DNA of 64,000 nt from Kazachstania africana CBS 2517. Its lineage: Eukaryota; Ascomycota; Saccharomycetes; Saccharomycetales; Saccharomycetaceae. Location of the stretch: NCBI RefSeq assembly GCF_000304475.1, contig NC_018949.1:434001-498000 (forward strand), given 5' to 3'. Numbering within the stretch: position 1 is the first letter of the stretch; every line of letters starts with the position of its first letter. Below are positions 55,684-64,000 of the stretch, in pieces. The notes under the pieces were generated by a model. That model had not been told where the DNA came from. It was given only the letters and a program-made list of their open reading frames with translations, and did not search any database. Made by a program: the position numbers and the translations under genes.

Positions 55684-56811
55684 ATGTTAGTCCCACCAGC
55701 TAGTTTTGGGATTGCTGAAGAAGGAATCTATAGATGCTCCAAGGTAGAGACTTTAAATTTATCCTTCTTGGAGACTTTAAATCTAAAAACTGTAATATAC
55801 ATAGGTGGCCAAGAACCATCAAAATTTTTCAAACAATTCTTTAATAGATTCTCTATTGAATGGTTTCTCATTAGGACAGCAGATTTTTCGAATGCTGGAG
55901 CCCCTGTAAATAGTAGCACAAGCCAAGATAGAGGGAATGAGGAGAATGCTCTCAATATTAACGATGAAATGGTAAAGTCTGACGTGAGAACTCCTCCAGA
56001 TGCTCACAGTGCAACTGACAGAACTGATGAGAAGCATATATCCAAAACTGGAAGCGAAGTAAGGACTAAAAAACATTTATCGTATAGTCTAACTGATAAT
56101 GATGAGCAGATGCTTATTAAAAGTAGTTGTTTAAAGAAAGCTTTCCGAAAATTATTGAATAGTGACAGCTACAATACTCTCTTAGTTGATAAAACAGGTT
56201 TGATAATTGGTATTCTGCGAAAAATCCAAAAATGGCACATTTCCTCTATCTTAAATGAATATAGACTCTATGCTGGTAAAAATCAATCATATTATTCTGA
56301 GACATTTTTAGAACTCATACAGATAAGAATTGAGCAAGATATCGAAGATACCGATGATAACATGCTATATAATAGAAATGCCCTGGAAAACTTGAAATTA
56401 GCTGGTAACACTGAAGTTTTGGAACAAAGAACTAATAATACCGTAGATATAACAGAGGAGGATTTGATGAAATCACCAGAAGTACCTCAAAGATTGATAT
56501 CTATAATGAAAAGAGTTGAAGCTTTTGATCAACAGAATCCTCTATCAGAAGATAGTGGTATTGTGTCGAAAGAATTGGCGAGAAGTACGTCAAATTTAGG
56601 TATTTTTGGTAATAGATACAGATTTGCTTTCACTAAAAGAGAAAATGGAGATTACGATTACTACAAGCCCCAGAAAAGTGAGAACGCAGTTACATTAAAA
56701 CTTCCAAAGGAATCAAAATTGCCTGAATGGTTCAAGTTTCAACGTGACCTGTGGGAACAAGAAAATGTTCCTGAAGAACATCATTTCTATAAGGAGCATA
56801 TCTTTGTATAA
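55684..56811 (+). CDS. OCA4: Oca4, atypical (inactive-looking) protein tyrosine phosphatase family member
   Basis: A 375-residue protein (362 in S. cerevisiae). The N-terminus LVPPASFGIAEEGIYRCSKV is typical of the Siw14/Oca family, and the C-terminus ends LWEQENVPEEHHFYKEHIFV. At the expected CX5R loop the sequence is LLVDKTGLIIGILRKIQKW: the nucleophilic cysteine and the arginine are missing, so it should not be catalytic. In S. cerevisiae Oca proteins form a complex linked to oxidant-induced arrest and inositol pyrophosphate turnover. It is followed by CDC50 and CDC39, convergent and in inverted order, compared with YCR093-YCR095. Confidence 0.94.
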   Translation: MLVPPASFGIAEEGIYRCSKVETLNLSFLETLNLKTVIYIGGQEPSKFFKQFFNRFSIEWFLIRTADFSNAGAPVNSSTSQDRGNEENALNINDEMVKSDVRTPPDAHSATDRTDEKHISKTGSEVRTKKHLSYSLTDNDEQMLIKSSCLKKAFRKLLNSDSYNTLLVDKTGLIIGILRKIQKWHISSILNEYRLYAGKNQSYYSETFLELIQIRIEQDIEDTDDNMLYNRNALENLKLAGNTEVLEQRTNNTVDITEEDLMKSPEVPQRLISIMKRVEAFDQQNPLSEDSGIVSKELARSTSNLGIFGNRYRFAFTKRENGDYDYYKPQKSENAVTLKLPKESKLPEWFKFQRDLWEQENVPEEHHFYKEHIFV

Positions 56812-56965
56812 TAATTCAAGACAACATAATCCATGCATTGTATTCGATTCAAATCTTTACCTTGCCTATATAAAAGCATATATTCTACAAATCCAAATCG
56901 TTACTTTGATAGAGAGAACTAAGCCTACCCAGCGTTTATAGGAGAAAAGCCATAGCGAACATACC

Positions 56966-58159
56966 TTATAATATTTCTCTCAGTTGTTCAGTTCCCTCAT
57001 ACATTTCTTGATCTATTCCTGCGTTTCTATCTCCAGATTCAAAATTCAAATAGGTATTATCACCCAGAGCTCTTGGCTGAAATACTACTTTTACTAAGAA
57101 AAGAATGGAAAAAAGAGCACACAATCCTGCAACGATTAAATAAAAGACACCCAGAGGCAAATTTTGAGTACCCGCAACCCCATTTGTTGTTAAAACGAAT
57201 GATTTTGAGCCACCGAAATATGAGATTGGGTAATTCAAACCAATGCTCATCACGTAGTTACCTTTAGGAAGATGTGTCGTCTCATTCTTTAATGCCAACT
57301 TATAAAATTTTGGAAATGGTGAAGGTCTCATCCAAACTTGAAATTCCTCCCAAGTATGTAAATCAGGTAGATTGTCTTCAGTATAGCCTTCTGGGAACTG
57401 TTTTGCCCAATTTGGTGGAGGTATAATATCTGATACAGGATACGTCGTCTTCTTGAAACGATGACGATCTATACTCCATGATATCTTTTTGTTTGTTAAC
57501 ACAAAGTCCGAAGTATCATCGTCTGCACCAACCAACGTTTTATCGAAAGTATCATTGAACATCGAGTTTGCTATTAAACCACATGGGTATATGACTTTGT
57601 CATCAATACTCCTCAATGGCTTGCAATCTGTAGTAACTTCTTCTAGCTTTGGAGCTTTGCCTCTTAATTGTTTCAAATCGAAGGATTCCATATATTTTCT
57701 GTGATTTTGATAAAAATTGGTCAATTTATAATACACGTAGACGCTATCTTTAATTTCATTCGGTATTTCAAACTTTAGATCACACGTCATGGTACCGTTA
57801 GTGTCTTCTGAAAGCTTCCAGCTTGGTTTAGTGCTTGTAGCCTTCTTGAAATGATGTCCAACATATGTAGATGGAATGTCTGCGTAACTTCCTCTTGCCA
57901 ACGAAGAACAGTGACTGTAATCAATTGTAATATGTTGTACATTGTTACCACTCACTAGAATACCTATGCCAATTGGTGTAAATATACATGCAAAAAATAT
58001 CAGTATTGGTAGAACGCTCTGTGGTGTCAATATTGGCTGCCAAGCTTTCAGTCTTTGCTGCCTAAATGCCGTATTAGGAGGCCTATTTGAGAGCTTTTTT
58101 TCGCCATTACCTGCCAAAGATCCACTAGAAGACTTCCGAAACCTCTTAAATAGAGCCAT
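56966..58159 (-). CDS. CDC50: Cdc50, beta subunit of P4-ATPase lipid flippase
   Basis: The ATG at 58159 gives 397 residues (391 in S. cerevisiae); two codons upstream begin with GTG. Two membrane segments lie at about 46-68 ([20 protein letters not shown]) and 340-362. Between them is a large glycosylated exoplasmic domain with conserved cysteines and the blocks [28 protein letters not shown] and [14 protein letters not shown]. Cdc50 partners Drs2 and is needed for flippase exit from the ER and phosphatidylserine transport at the trans-Golgi. The paralogues Lem3 and YNR048W are possible, but the [16 protein letters not shown] start and neighbours CDC39 and OCA4 identify CDC50. Confidence 0.96.
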   Translation of the reverse strand: MALFKRFRKSSSGSLAGNGEKKLSNRPPNTAFRQQRLKAWQPILTPQSVLPILIFFACIFTPIGIGILVSGNNVQHITIDYSHCSSLARGSYADIPSTYVGHHFKKATSTKPSWKLSEDTNGTMTCDLKFEIPNEIKDSVYVYYKLTNFYQNHRKYMESFDLKQLRGKAPKLEEVTTDCKPLRSIDDKVIYPCGLIANSMFNDTFDKTLVGADDDTSDFVLTNKKISWSIDRHRFKKTTYPVSDIIPPPNWAKQFPEGYTEDNLPDLHTWEEFQVWMRPSPFPKFYKLALKNETTHLPKGNYVMSIGLNYPISYFGGSKSFVLTTNGVAGTQNLPLGVFYLIVAGLCALFSILFLVKVVFQPRALGDNTYLNFESGDRNAGIDQEMYEGTEQLREIL

Positions 58160-58374
58160 AGTCACCTTACTACTTCTTGAAGTACCTGCCTTTTAGTTTA
58201 CGTTATATTGGTTCAATTTTTTTTTATCTTTATCATATCGCATATATAAAAACATCTAAAAATATAGCTAGTTTATACTTTCAAATAGCTTTTAACATGT
58301 TGAATACTCGAATTAAATATCTTATATAAATAGGATTACATTTGAGTTGGAGGAAGGATATTGCAAATGTGTCA

Positions 58375-61300
58375 TTAAGTGGTCTCTGAAGTTATCTTTT
58401 GCTCGGCAGCCAAAGCGACAGCATCTTCTGTAGCTGTCCTAGAAGTGTGTTTGACGGATTGCTCGAGGATATTTTCTATTTCTGGGATGTTCTTGATGAA
58501 ATCCAATTCCAGTATGTTCACTTCCTTGTTTTGTAAGAGTTGAGTGAAGAAAACAATGATACCCCATGTGTGTGGTTTGTTAACGATTACTCTTTCCAAT
58601 AGACATCTTAGCATAATTTCCTGGATTTCAGAAATATTAGAACCGAACTCTTTGGAAGTAAACATATTTAGCAGAACATAAGAAAACCAATATGTGTGTA
58701 TATTTGGATATCTTAGTTGTTCCAACATTACTTGGAGAATCTGATATCTCAACTCAGTACTGCCTTCGTTTATCAAATTGTATAATAGAGTGTAATATGA
58801 AGACTTAGTATTGAATACGGCACTGGATGACGTTCTCTCGTTTTCTAAGCCTGCCTCAATACCTACATGGAGGACAACACCGCGTACTAACTTATTGTCA
58901 ATGCTTAAATAATCGTAACCAACACCTATCTTAACATCATATTCTGTTCTATAAAGCCCGTTCAAAATGGCCTTTAGGAGGGAGTTTGATGGAATACGTA
59001 GGTAGTTATCTACTGGTTTCTTTAATGATTGTAGGTCTTTCACAGGGTCATAAAAGATGGATGGTTTCTGTTGACACAGTTCCACATCTGCCATATTTAG
59101 ATTTGGATCGTATGGGTTTGGTACAATCTTTTTCTTAGGAATTGAAGACAGAATAACATTCTTCAACTGGAAGTATGTTGCTGGTAGGTTATTCATTAGC
59201 TCATAGTGATTTTCTATCAAGAAATCAGGAACATCATTCGATATACCCAAAATAACACGCAATGTACCCTTATAAACAACGGAAATTGCATCGGATACTA
59301 TTCCTCTCTTTGTGTATTGGTCCAAAAACTTAAATAAATCAATAATCAATAACGTTAGTTTTTCCCAACCACTTTTGTCTGGTAATCTCAAAATTTGTGG
59401 GAGGAACATTCTATGAGATATCAACGACACCCAAGCAAATGAGAAGCCTGGGAAAGCAAAAGGTTGGAAAGAATGTAAGTACGTAGCAGAAATATTGTAA
59501 AACTCAATGTCGAAAGTATACAATTCTTTTCTTATCTTCACATCTTTGATACTACTGAATTTATGACCGCGAATGTTACTCCATTCATAGAACAAATTGG
59601 ATAATAATCTAAAGTATGGTCTTTCATTGAAAGTTTCTTGTTCGTGATCTTCGGCAAAAACGAGCAAAATGGTAGAGTAGATAGTGTTCAAGAAATCTCC
59701 TCTATAGTAATCGGAAAATTCTTGGAAGATAAGTAATTTTATAATCAATTTTCCTAAAGCATCAATTGCAGTAAAAACTTCTCCTGTTGGGTCGCTTTCT
59801 TTGAAAGATGAAACAGATAGTTCCAATGCACATTTCATAAATTTAATCATATTATCACTTTCAGATAAAATACCCTTGTCCATCATCTGTTTGATAAATA
59901 TTAAGACAACACTATCCTCGATGTCCACTTTTTGTAATAGTTTGACCCACTCGGTAAAGACTAGACTATACTTCTCATTCACAGTCACGGCGATGTTCTT
60001 GGAAATTGGTAGAATTTTTACTTGATTGTATTCCTGCAAGAATTGTTTGACATTATCGTCATCCAAAATGCTTAGGTACTCTAAGGTACGGATAAAGTCC
60101 ATTCTCATCAAAATTGGTTTATCTGATAGCACAACATCTCTCAACAAATTCATGGCAAATGTGACGGCATTCTCCATGTTATTTCTCATAGCTGTAACCA
60201 AGACATTATCTAGTTCAGCAGCATCAATCAAATTAACCTTAAGCAAAGATCTTATGACAGCAACGTCAAATTTTCTGCTATCCAATGCATAAACCAACCA
60301 CCATACAACATCTTTTCTGGCAACAATAGAGAGCGAACATAGCTTTTCTAATAGTAGTGAAAGGACTTCTCTACACAACGAACTTTCGCTAGTGGCAAAA
60401 AGACTGTTGACAACAGCCTGTGAAACTTTTAAGGCCAACTGATCCTTTTGCGGATTTTTGGCAATGAATGTTAAAATCTGGTATATGATATTTTTCAATT
60501 CATTCTGTTCACCCAATTCAATCAAAGCCTGCTTATCAGTATTTTCCTTTATTTGTGCAACCAAAATATCCATCAAATGAACCAAAATACGATGGTTCTG
60601 CTCTAGTTCAGTTGGGGCAGCATTTGTGACTCCACCTTGCTGAATAGGCCCTTGTGCTTGGGGCTGTTGTGTCTGAAGTTGCGCCATGTTTTCTGGCTGA
60701 GAAATATGTGGTTGGATGGCCTGCTGTTGCTGGTGCTGCTGTTGCTGTTGAACCAATGATTGTGGAGCATTTGGTGCATTGCCCTGCTGATTCATAATAT
60801 GAGCCTGATTTTGAGCTGACATATTATCTCCTTCTGTGTTGGCACCTGACTTGGCAAAGTCCTCATATATTCTGAATTGTTGTGGTGTGACACCAGCTGT
60901 CTTAAGACCAAGTGGTTCAGGCAAAGACAAGGAGTGAATATTTGCATTTGGACTTAAGAATGGCTGATCCGATCTTCTTTCCTTATGATATCTACGTACT
61001 GCGACGGCTTGCATGAGTTGTTCACCAATATCTTGAACTGCTTTATCCATAGCAGCTTTCTCGATTAAAGCTAATCCCAAGTTGACATTATCATTAATAG
61101 CAATATCAAGTTCCTCCAATGGAGCGGATGTCGAGTTCATCAAATTAGGGGCTAATGACTGGGTAGTATTACGAATTGTTTCCTTTAAAAGATCAATCGT
61201 TGTTGCACGAGTAAAACTTTGAGCAAGATGTCTAACCATATTAACAGCTGCTGCTTTTAATTTTAGCTCGTCAAGTTCGGTAGCAAAATCCTTTGTAATG

Positions 61301-64000
61301 ATTTTTACTGTGGCAATTACAGCAATACCAGAAGATTTTTCAATTGTCGGAATTAAAATTTCTCTAACTGATTTAGCCAGTGCCATCTGGAAGACACGTT
61401 TTAGGTCTGGATGTGTAGCAAAAACAGTTGTTCCCGACAAGTTATTGAAAGGAACTTCATTGGAATTCGTGCTTGAAGTTGCGGTAACTGTGGCAGCCGA
61501 AATATTGGAATTAATCGTGCTAGGTAAACCTCCTGGTGTACCGGTAGCAATTGCGCCAGTAATATTGGCATCTGGTGCGAATGAAGTTTGATCAGCAAGC
61601 ATTCTTTGTTGCTGCTGCTGTCTTTGCTGGTACATTAACATATGCTGTTGATGTTGTTGAAGTAATACCACTTGTCTTTGGTGTTCAATCTGTTGTTGCT
61701 CCAAAGACATAGTACCAAGGTTCCCAGCTAATGTTTCCACTGCATCTGAAACCTCAATATAATTGGAAGGTTTCAATTCCTTCATGGATATATTCAATGC
61801 TTTGAATAAAACTTCTACTTCAAAAGTTAAACTTAATTTCCAGTTAGCCTTCTCATTCAACTCTAAGAGTACTTTTAGAATACCCACAGTCCATGGATTT
61901 GGTGGTTTGAATATTTTAGAGTCACTGGCACACATTAATACTTTACAGACAAAAGGTACAATAATGTCCAATCTGTTTTCTTTATACGAATCAATCAAAA
62001 GTTCTCTAAATGCGATGTTTCTATATTTGATTGGTTTGTCAATAGCTAGAGTAATACTACCAAGCCACGATGCCAGGTTCTTAAGGAGCTTCTTATCAAC
62101 AGACTGTGTATTCTTCACAGCGATGAAAAAGAAAAGTTGTTTTAAAGTAGTATTGACCATGCATTCATACAAGGAGCGAGAGTTAACACTGGTTAAAATC
62201 TTGCTGTACAATTTGTGATAATTGGGTTCAGTTTTGGCTCTCTGGTTAACCAAATAATTTGAAAACCAAGCATAGTAACTTGGTTTCAAAAAGTTTTTCA
62301 AATCATCTCTTTTTTTATCAAAATTGTCCATGGTTAAGTTGTTAACAATAAATAACACTTTTTCAGTTGTTTCCTTCGGTGGAATATCTTGTGCAACAGG
62401 GGGTTGCCATTCACTAACATTAAAGTATCTGGGATTGGTTAATTCAACTTTTTGATTCTTTTGATTATCACTCTCAGAAGATGGTGATCTCCTCTCAGCC
62501 TTAGAACCATCTAAGATGAATTTATAAATCTGAGATTGGGCTTGTAAACCAGGAACTTGTTCAATGAAATCCTTACAATAACCAGGGAAATCAGATAAAC
62601 GGATCCTAAAGGCGTACAGCGCCTGAATAGCAAATTTGAACATCTTAGAGTCTGGTCCTTCTTTAGCGAAATTGATTATAATTCGTAATGCAACATCTAA
62701 CACAAAACCGTTTAATAGGTGGAAAAGTATCATGGAACCAAACAGAACCGATGTTGTCGCTAGAGCTTCCAATGGATAATCTTTGAAAAAAGTACATTCA
62801 CCGAGAATCGCATGAGTGATACAAGCGAAAACATCTTGATCTCTTGGGTCATCACTATCTTTTAACTTTCTCAAAATGTCAACGACATCTTTAATGGCCA
62901 TATCCCCACTGTACATTTTTTGTAGATACGATTGCATTTCTTTTTCAACATCAGAGTTGATTGGTGTAAATTCACCATTTGCAAGAATTGCTTTGTCGTG
63001 TCCATTACCATAATTGATAATCCTTGGAAAAGAAAGTATTATTGAATATTCTAATGATTCAAAGTTCTCCAATACATTCCCGCTGAGAGGTAAATTCATC
63101 AATAGAGTGATGAGGAAATGCAAAGATTCTAAATCAAAAGTTTTAGAAGAACGGAATGTGGTATTATCGTCAGTCATCTTAGTTTGTGCTTCTAGGGAAT
63201 CAATAATAATTGGTGCTGTATTGATATTTATATTAGATTCCATGAACTGTTTGAAACCTACCCATCCAACTTTAAGTGCAGCGGGTAAAATGGGAAATGA
63301 CTCTGAGAAATTGAGCTTGTTCAAAAAATCGTCTAATTTATCTTGTTCATGCAATAGTTTGATGAAGTTACCAACTGGCGCATCTTTTCTCTCTATGATG
63401 GCTCTACCGACATCTGATAATAGCTTATCTTTTGAAGGTAAAATGTTTAGAAGTTCACCTAACACTACAGGCGATTTTTCAAACACTTGAACCAACAAAG
63501 TGATAATAATCTCGTTAATTGTATTTTTATTTTCAATTAACAAAGTGAAATGTTTCATATTATTGATTAAAGCTAGATATAAGTATTCTGGAACCAAATT
63601 GAAATCTTCAAAGAAACATTTCTGATAGTAAGATAACATTGGATTATTAACTAATTCATCTCTTAATAAAAAAAGTTCAAGATCTAATGTAGAAATAGAC
63701 AATAGATAAAGTAATGAATTTTTGGAATTTGGAATTTTCTCAGAGACTCTTTTCATATCTGGTACATTTAAAAGATCGAAACATCCAGTTTGTTGTGGTG
63801 ACCAATCATGCAATTGAATAGTTAGAGTTAATTTAAATGTTATATTCCAATCACAGCCAAAAAATTGATCAATTAGATAACCATATTTTAATGATGCAAA
63901 AAATGAACTTAATGAAGCAGTAGTTGGTTTTAATGGAGTGGTCAGGAAATATTTGGTGGACATTAAATTAAATACACGATTCCAGTTGACAATATCCTGA
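58375..64000 (-). CDS. CDC39: Cdc39/Not1, scaffold of the Ccr4-Not complex (5' part cut by window edge)
   Basis: The frame runs from the stop at 58375 to the window end. The first ATG inside, at 63963, is not the start: the frame stays open upstream (QDIVNWNRVFNL before MSTKYFL), as in S. cerevisiae Not1, so about 250 N-terminal residues are missing. About 1874 residues are present; the family length is about 2100. Glutamine-rich stretches lie at about 61590-61710 and 60685-60770, the regions before and after the CNOT9/Caf40-binding domain. The C-terminal Not-box domain (YFRLLSNLFYEWSNI; FQPFAFPGFSFAWVSLISHR; YHLLYNLINEGSTELRYQIL-like block) binds Not2-Not5. The complex deadenylates mRNA. Confidence 0.96.
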   Translation of the reverse strand, partial: QDIVNWNRVFNLMSTKYFLTTPLKPTTASLSSFFASLKYGYLIDQFFGCDWNITFKLTLTIQLHDWSPQQTGCFDLLNVPDMKRVSEKIPNSKNSLLYLLSISTLDLELFLLRDELVNNPMLSYYQKCFFEDFNLVPEYLYLALINNMKHFTLLIENKNTINEIIITLLVQVFEKSPVVLGELLNILPSKDKLLSDVGRAIIERKDAPVGNFIKLLHEQDKLDDFLNKLNFSESFPILPAALKVGWVGFKQFMESNININTAPIIIDSLEAQTKMTDDNTTFRSSKTFDLESLHFLITLLMNLPLSGNVLENFESLEYSIILSFPRIINYGNGHDKAILANGEFTPINSDVEKEMQSYLQKMYSGDMAIKDVVDILRKLKDSDDPRDQDVFACITHAILGECTFFKDYPLEALATTSVLFGSMILFHLLNGFVLDVALRIIINFAKEGPDSKMFKFAIQALYAFRIRLSDFPGYCKDFIEQVPGLQAQSQIYKFILDGSKAERRSPSSESDNQKNQKVELTNPRYFNVSEWQPPVAQDIPPKETTEKVLFIVNNLTMDNFDKKRDDLKNFLKPSYYAWFSNYLVNQRAKTEPNYHKLYSKILTSVNSRSLYECMVNTTLKQLFFFIAVKNTQSVDKKLLKNLASWLGSITLAIDKPIKYRNIAFRELLIDSYKENRLDIIVPFVCKVLMCASDSKIFKPPNPWTVGILKVLLELNEKANWKLSLTFEVEVLFKALNISMKELKPSNYIEVSDAVETLAGNLGTMSLEQQQIEHQRQVVLLQQHQQHMLMYQQRQQQQQRMLADQTSFAPDANITGAIATGTPGGLPSTINSNISAATVTATSSTNSNEVPFNNLSGTTVFATHPDLKRVFQMALAKSVREILIPTIEKSSGIAVIATVKIITKDFATELDELKLKAAAVNMVRHLAQSFTRATTIDLLKETIRNTTQSLAPNLMNSTSAPLEELDIAINDNVNLGLALIEKAAMDKAVQDIGEQLMQAVAVRRYHKERRSDQPFLSPNANIHSLSLPEPLGLKTAGVTPQQFRIYEDFAKSGANTEGDNMSAQNQAHIMNQQGNAPNAPQSLVQQQQQHQQQQAIQPHISQPENMAQLQTQQPQAQGPIQQGGVTNAAPTELEQNHRILVHLMDILVAQIKENTDKQALIELGEQNELKNIIYQILTFIAKNPQKDQLALKVSQAVVNSLFATSESSLCREVLSLLLEKLCSLSIVARKDVVWWLVYALDSRKFDVAVIRSLLKVNLIDAAELDNVLVTAMRNNMENAVTFAMNLLRDVVLSDKPILMRMDFIRTLEYLSILDDDNVKQFLQEYNQVKILPISKNIAVTVNEKYSLVFTEWVKLLQKVDIEDSVVLIFIKQMMDKGILSESDNMIKFMKCALELSVSSFKESDPTGEVFTAIDALGKLIIKLLIFQEFSDYYRGDFLNTIYSTILLVFAEDHEQETFNERPYFRLLSNLFYEWSNIRGHKFSSIKDVKIRKELYTFDIEFYNISATYLHSFQPFAFPGFSFAWVSLISHRMFLPQILRLPDKSGWEKLTLLIIDLFKFLDQYTKRGIVSDAISVVYKGTLRVILGISNDVPDFLIENHYELMNNLPATYFQLKNVILSSIPKKKIVPNPYDPNLNMADVELCQQKPSIFYDPVKDLQSLKKPVDNYLRIPSNSLLKAILNGLYRTEYDVKIGVGYDYLSIDNKLVRGVVLHVGIEAGLENERTSSSAVFNTKSSYYTLLYNLINEGSTELRYQILQVMLEQLRYPNIHTYWFSYVLLNMFTSKEFGSNISEIQEIMLRCLLERVIVNKPHTWGIIVFFTQLLQNKEVNILELDFIKNIPEIENILEQSVKHTSRTATEDAVALAAEQKITSETT

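Noticed and set aside
63961..63963. ATG at 63963 as the CDC39 start codon
   Set aside because: The frame is open upstream to the window end and encodes residues conserved in S. cerevisiae Not1 (NWNRVFNL).

Overview
This is a gene-dense, intron-poor window from a budding yeast of the family Saccharomycetaceae. Almost every reading frame is recognisable as a Saccharomyces cerevisiae orthologue by sequence and by gene order. The two introns I can support are both 65 nt long, lie next to the start codon and carry exact GTATGT and TACTAAC signals. I see no bacterial operons, transposons, CRISPR arrays or viral genes. S. cerevisiae systematic names used below come from memory, not from a search. 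Several genes expected between neighbours in an unduplicated ancestor (CLN1/2, SMM1, TIM23, RCF2, ATP23, MRPL50) are missing, which suggests a post-whole-genome-duplication species other than S. cerevisiae. The exact species cannot be fixed from the sequence alone.

Layout. 1-9604: EAF7 (cut by the window edge), NAM9, SRV2, YSF3, THO2, matching the chromosome XIV YNL136-YNL139 block in inverted orientation. 9800-13536: INN1, an unrecognised gene with a C2-like start, RPC31 and PGA2 (the YNL152-YNL149 block). 13670-34458: VTI1, CIK1, ROT1, RAD14, ERG2, TOM40, INP1, PFK2, a YMR206W homologue and an acetyl-CoA carboxylase at the HFA1 position (YMR197-YMR207 order). 35452-54737: RRT12-type protease, IMG1, a YNL134C-type reductase, BUD23, ARE1/2, YCR051W, a YNR021W homologue, SNF12, THR4, CTR86, PWP2, YIH1 and TAH1, a mixture of the sister tracts YCR045-060 and YNR021-023. 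54738-64000: tRNA-Leu(UAA), then OCA4, CDC50 and CDC39 (cut by the right edge), the YCR095-093 block inverted.

The genes are ordinary housekeeping functions: mRNA export and splicing, cytokinesis, RNA polymerase III, SNARE trafficking, nuclear fusion and spindle, ergosterol and lipid metabolism, glycolysis, mitochondrial translation and import, ribosome biogenesis, chromatin remodelling and mRNA deadenylation. PAC (GATGAG) and RRPE elements sit upstream of the ribosome and Pol III genes (RPC31, BUD23, PWP2), and also of the uncharacterised ankyrin gene YCR051W.

The most interesting points are: a carboxylase frame open for about 58 codons upstream of its first AUG that encodes a mitochondrial-type presequence, implying non-AUG initiation and dual targeting; an unrecognised C2-like gene directly after INN1; an isolated RNA polymerase III B-box between RAD14 and ERG2; a perfect 20-bp inverted repeat and four CACGTG sites in the PFK2 upstream region; and a gene tract linking blocks that are on chromosomes XIII and III in S. 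cerevisiae.
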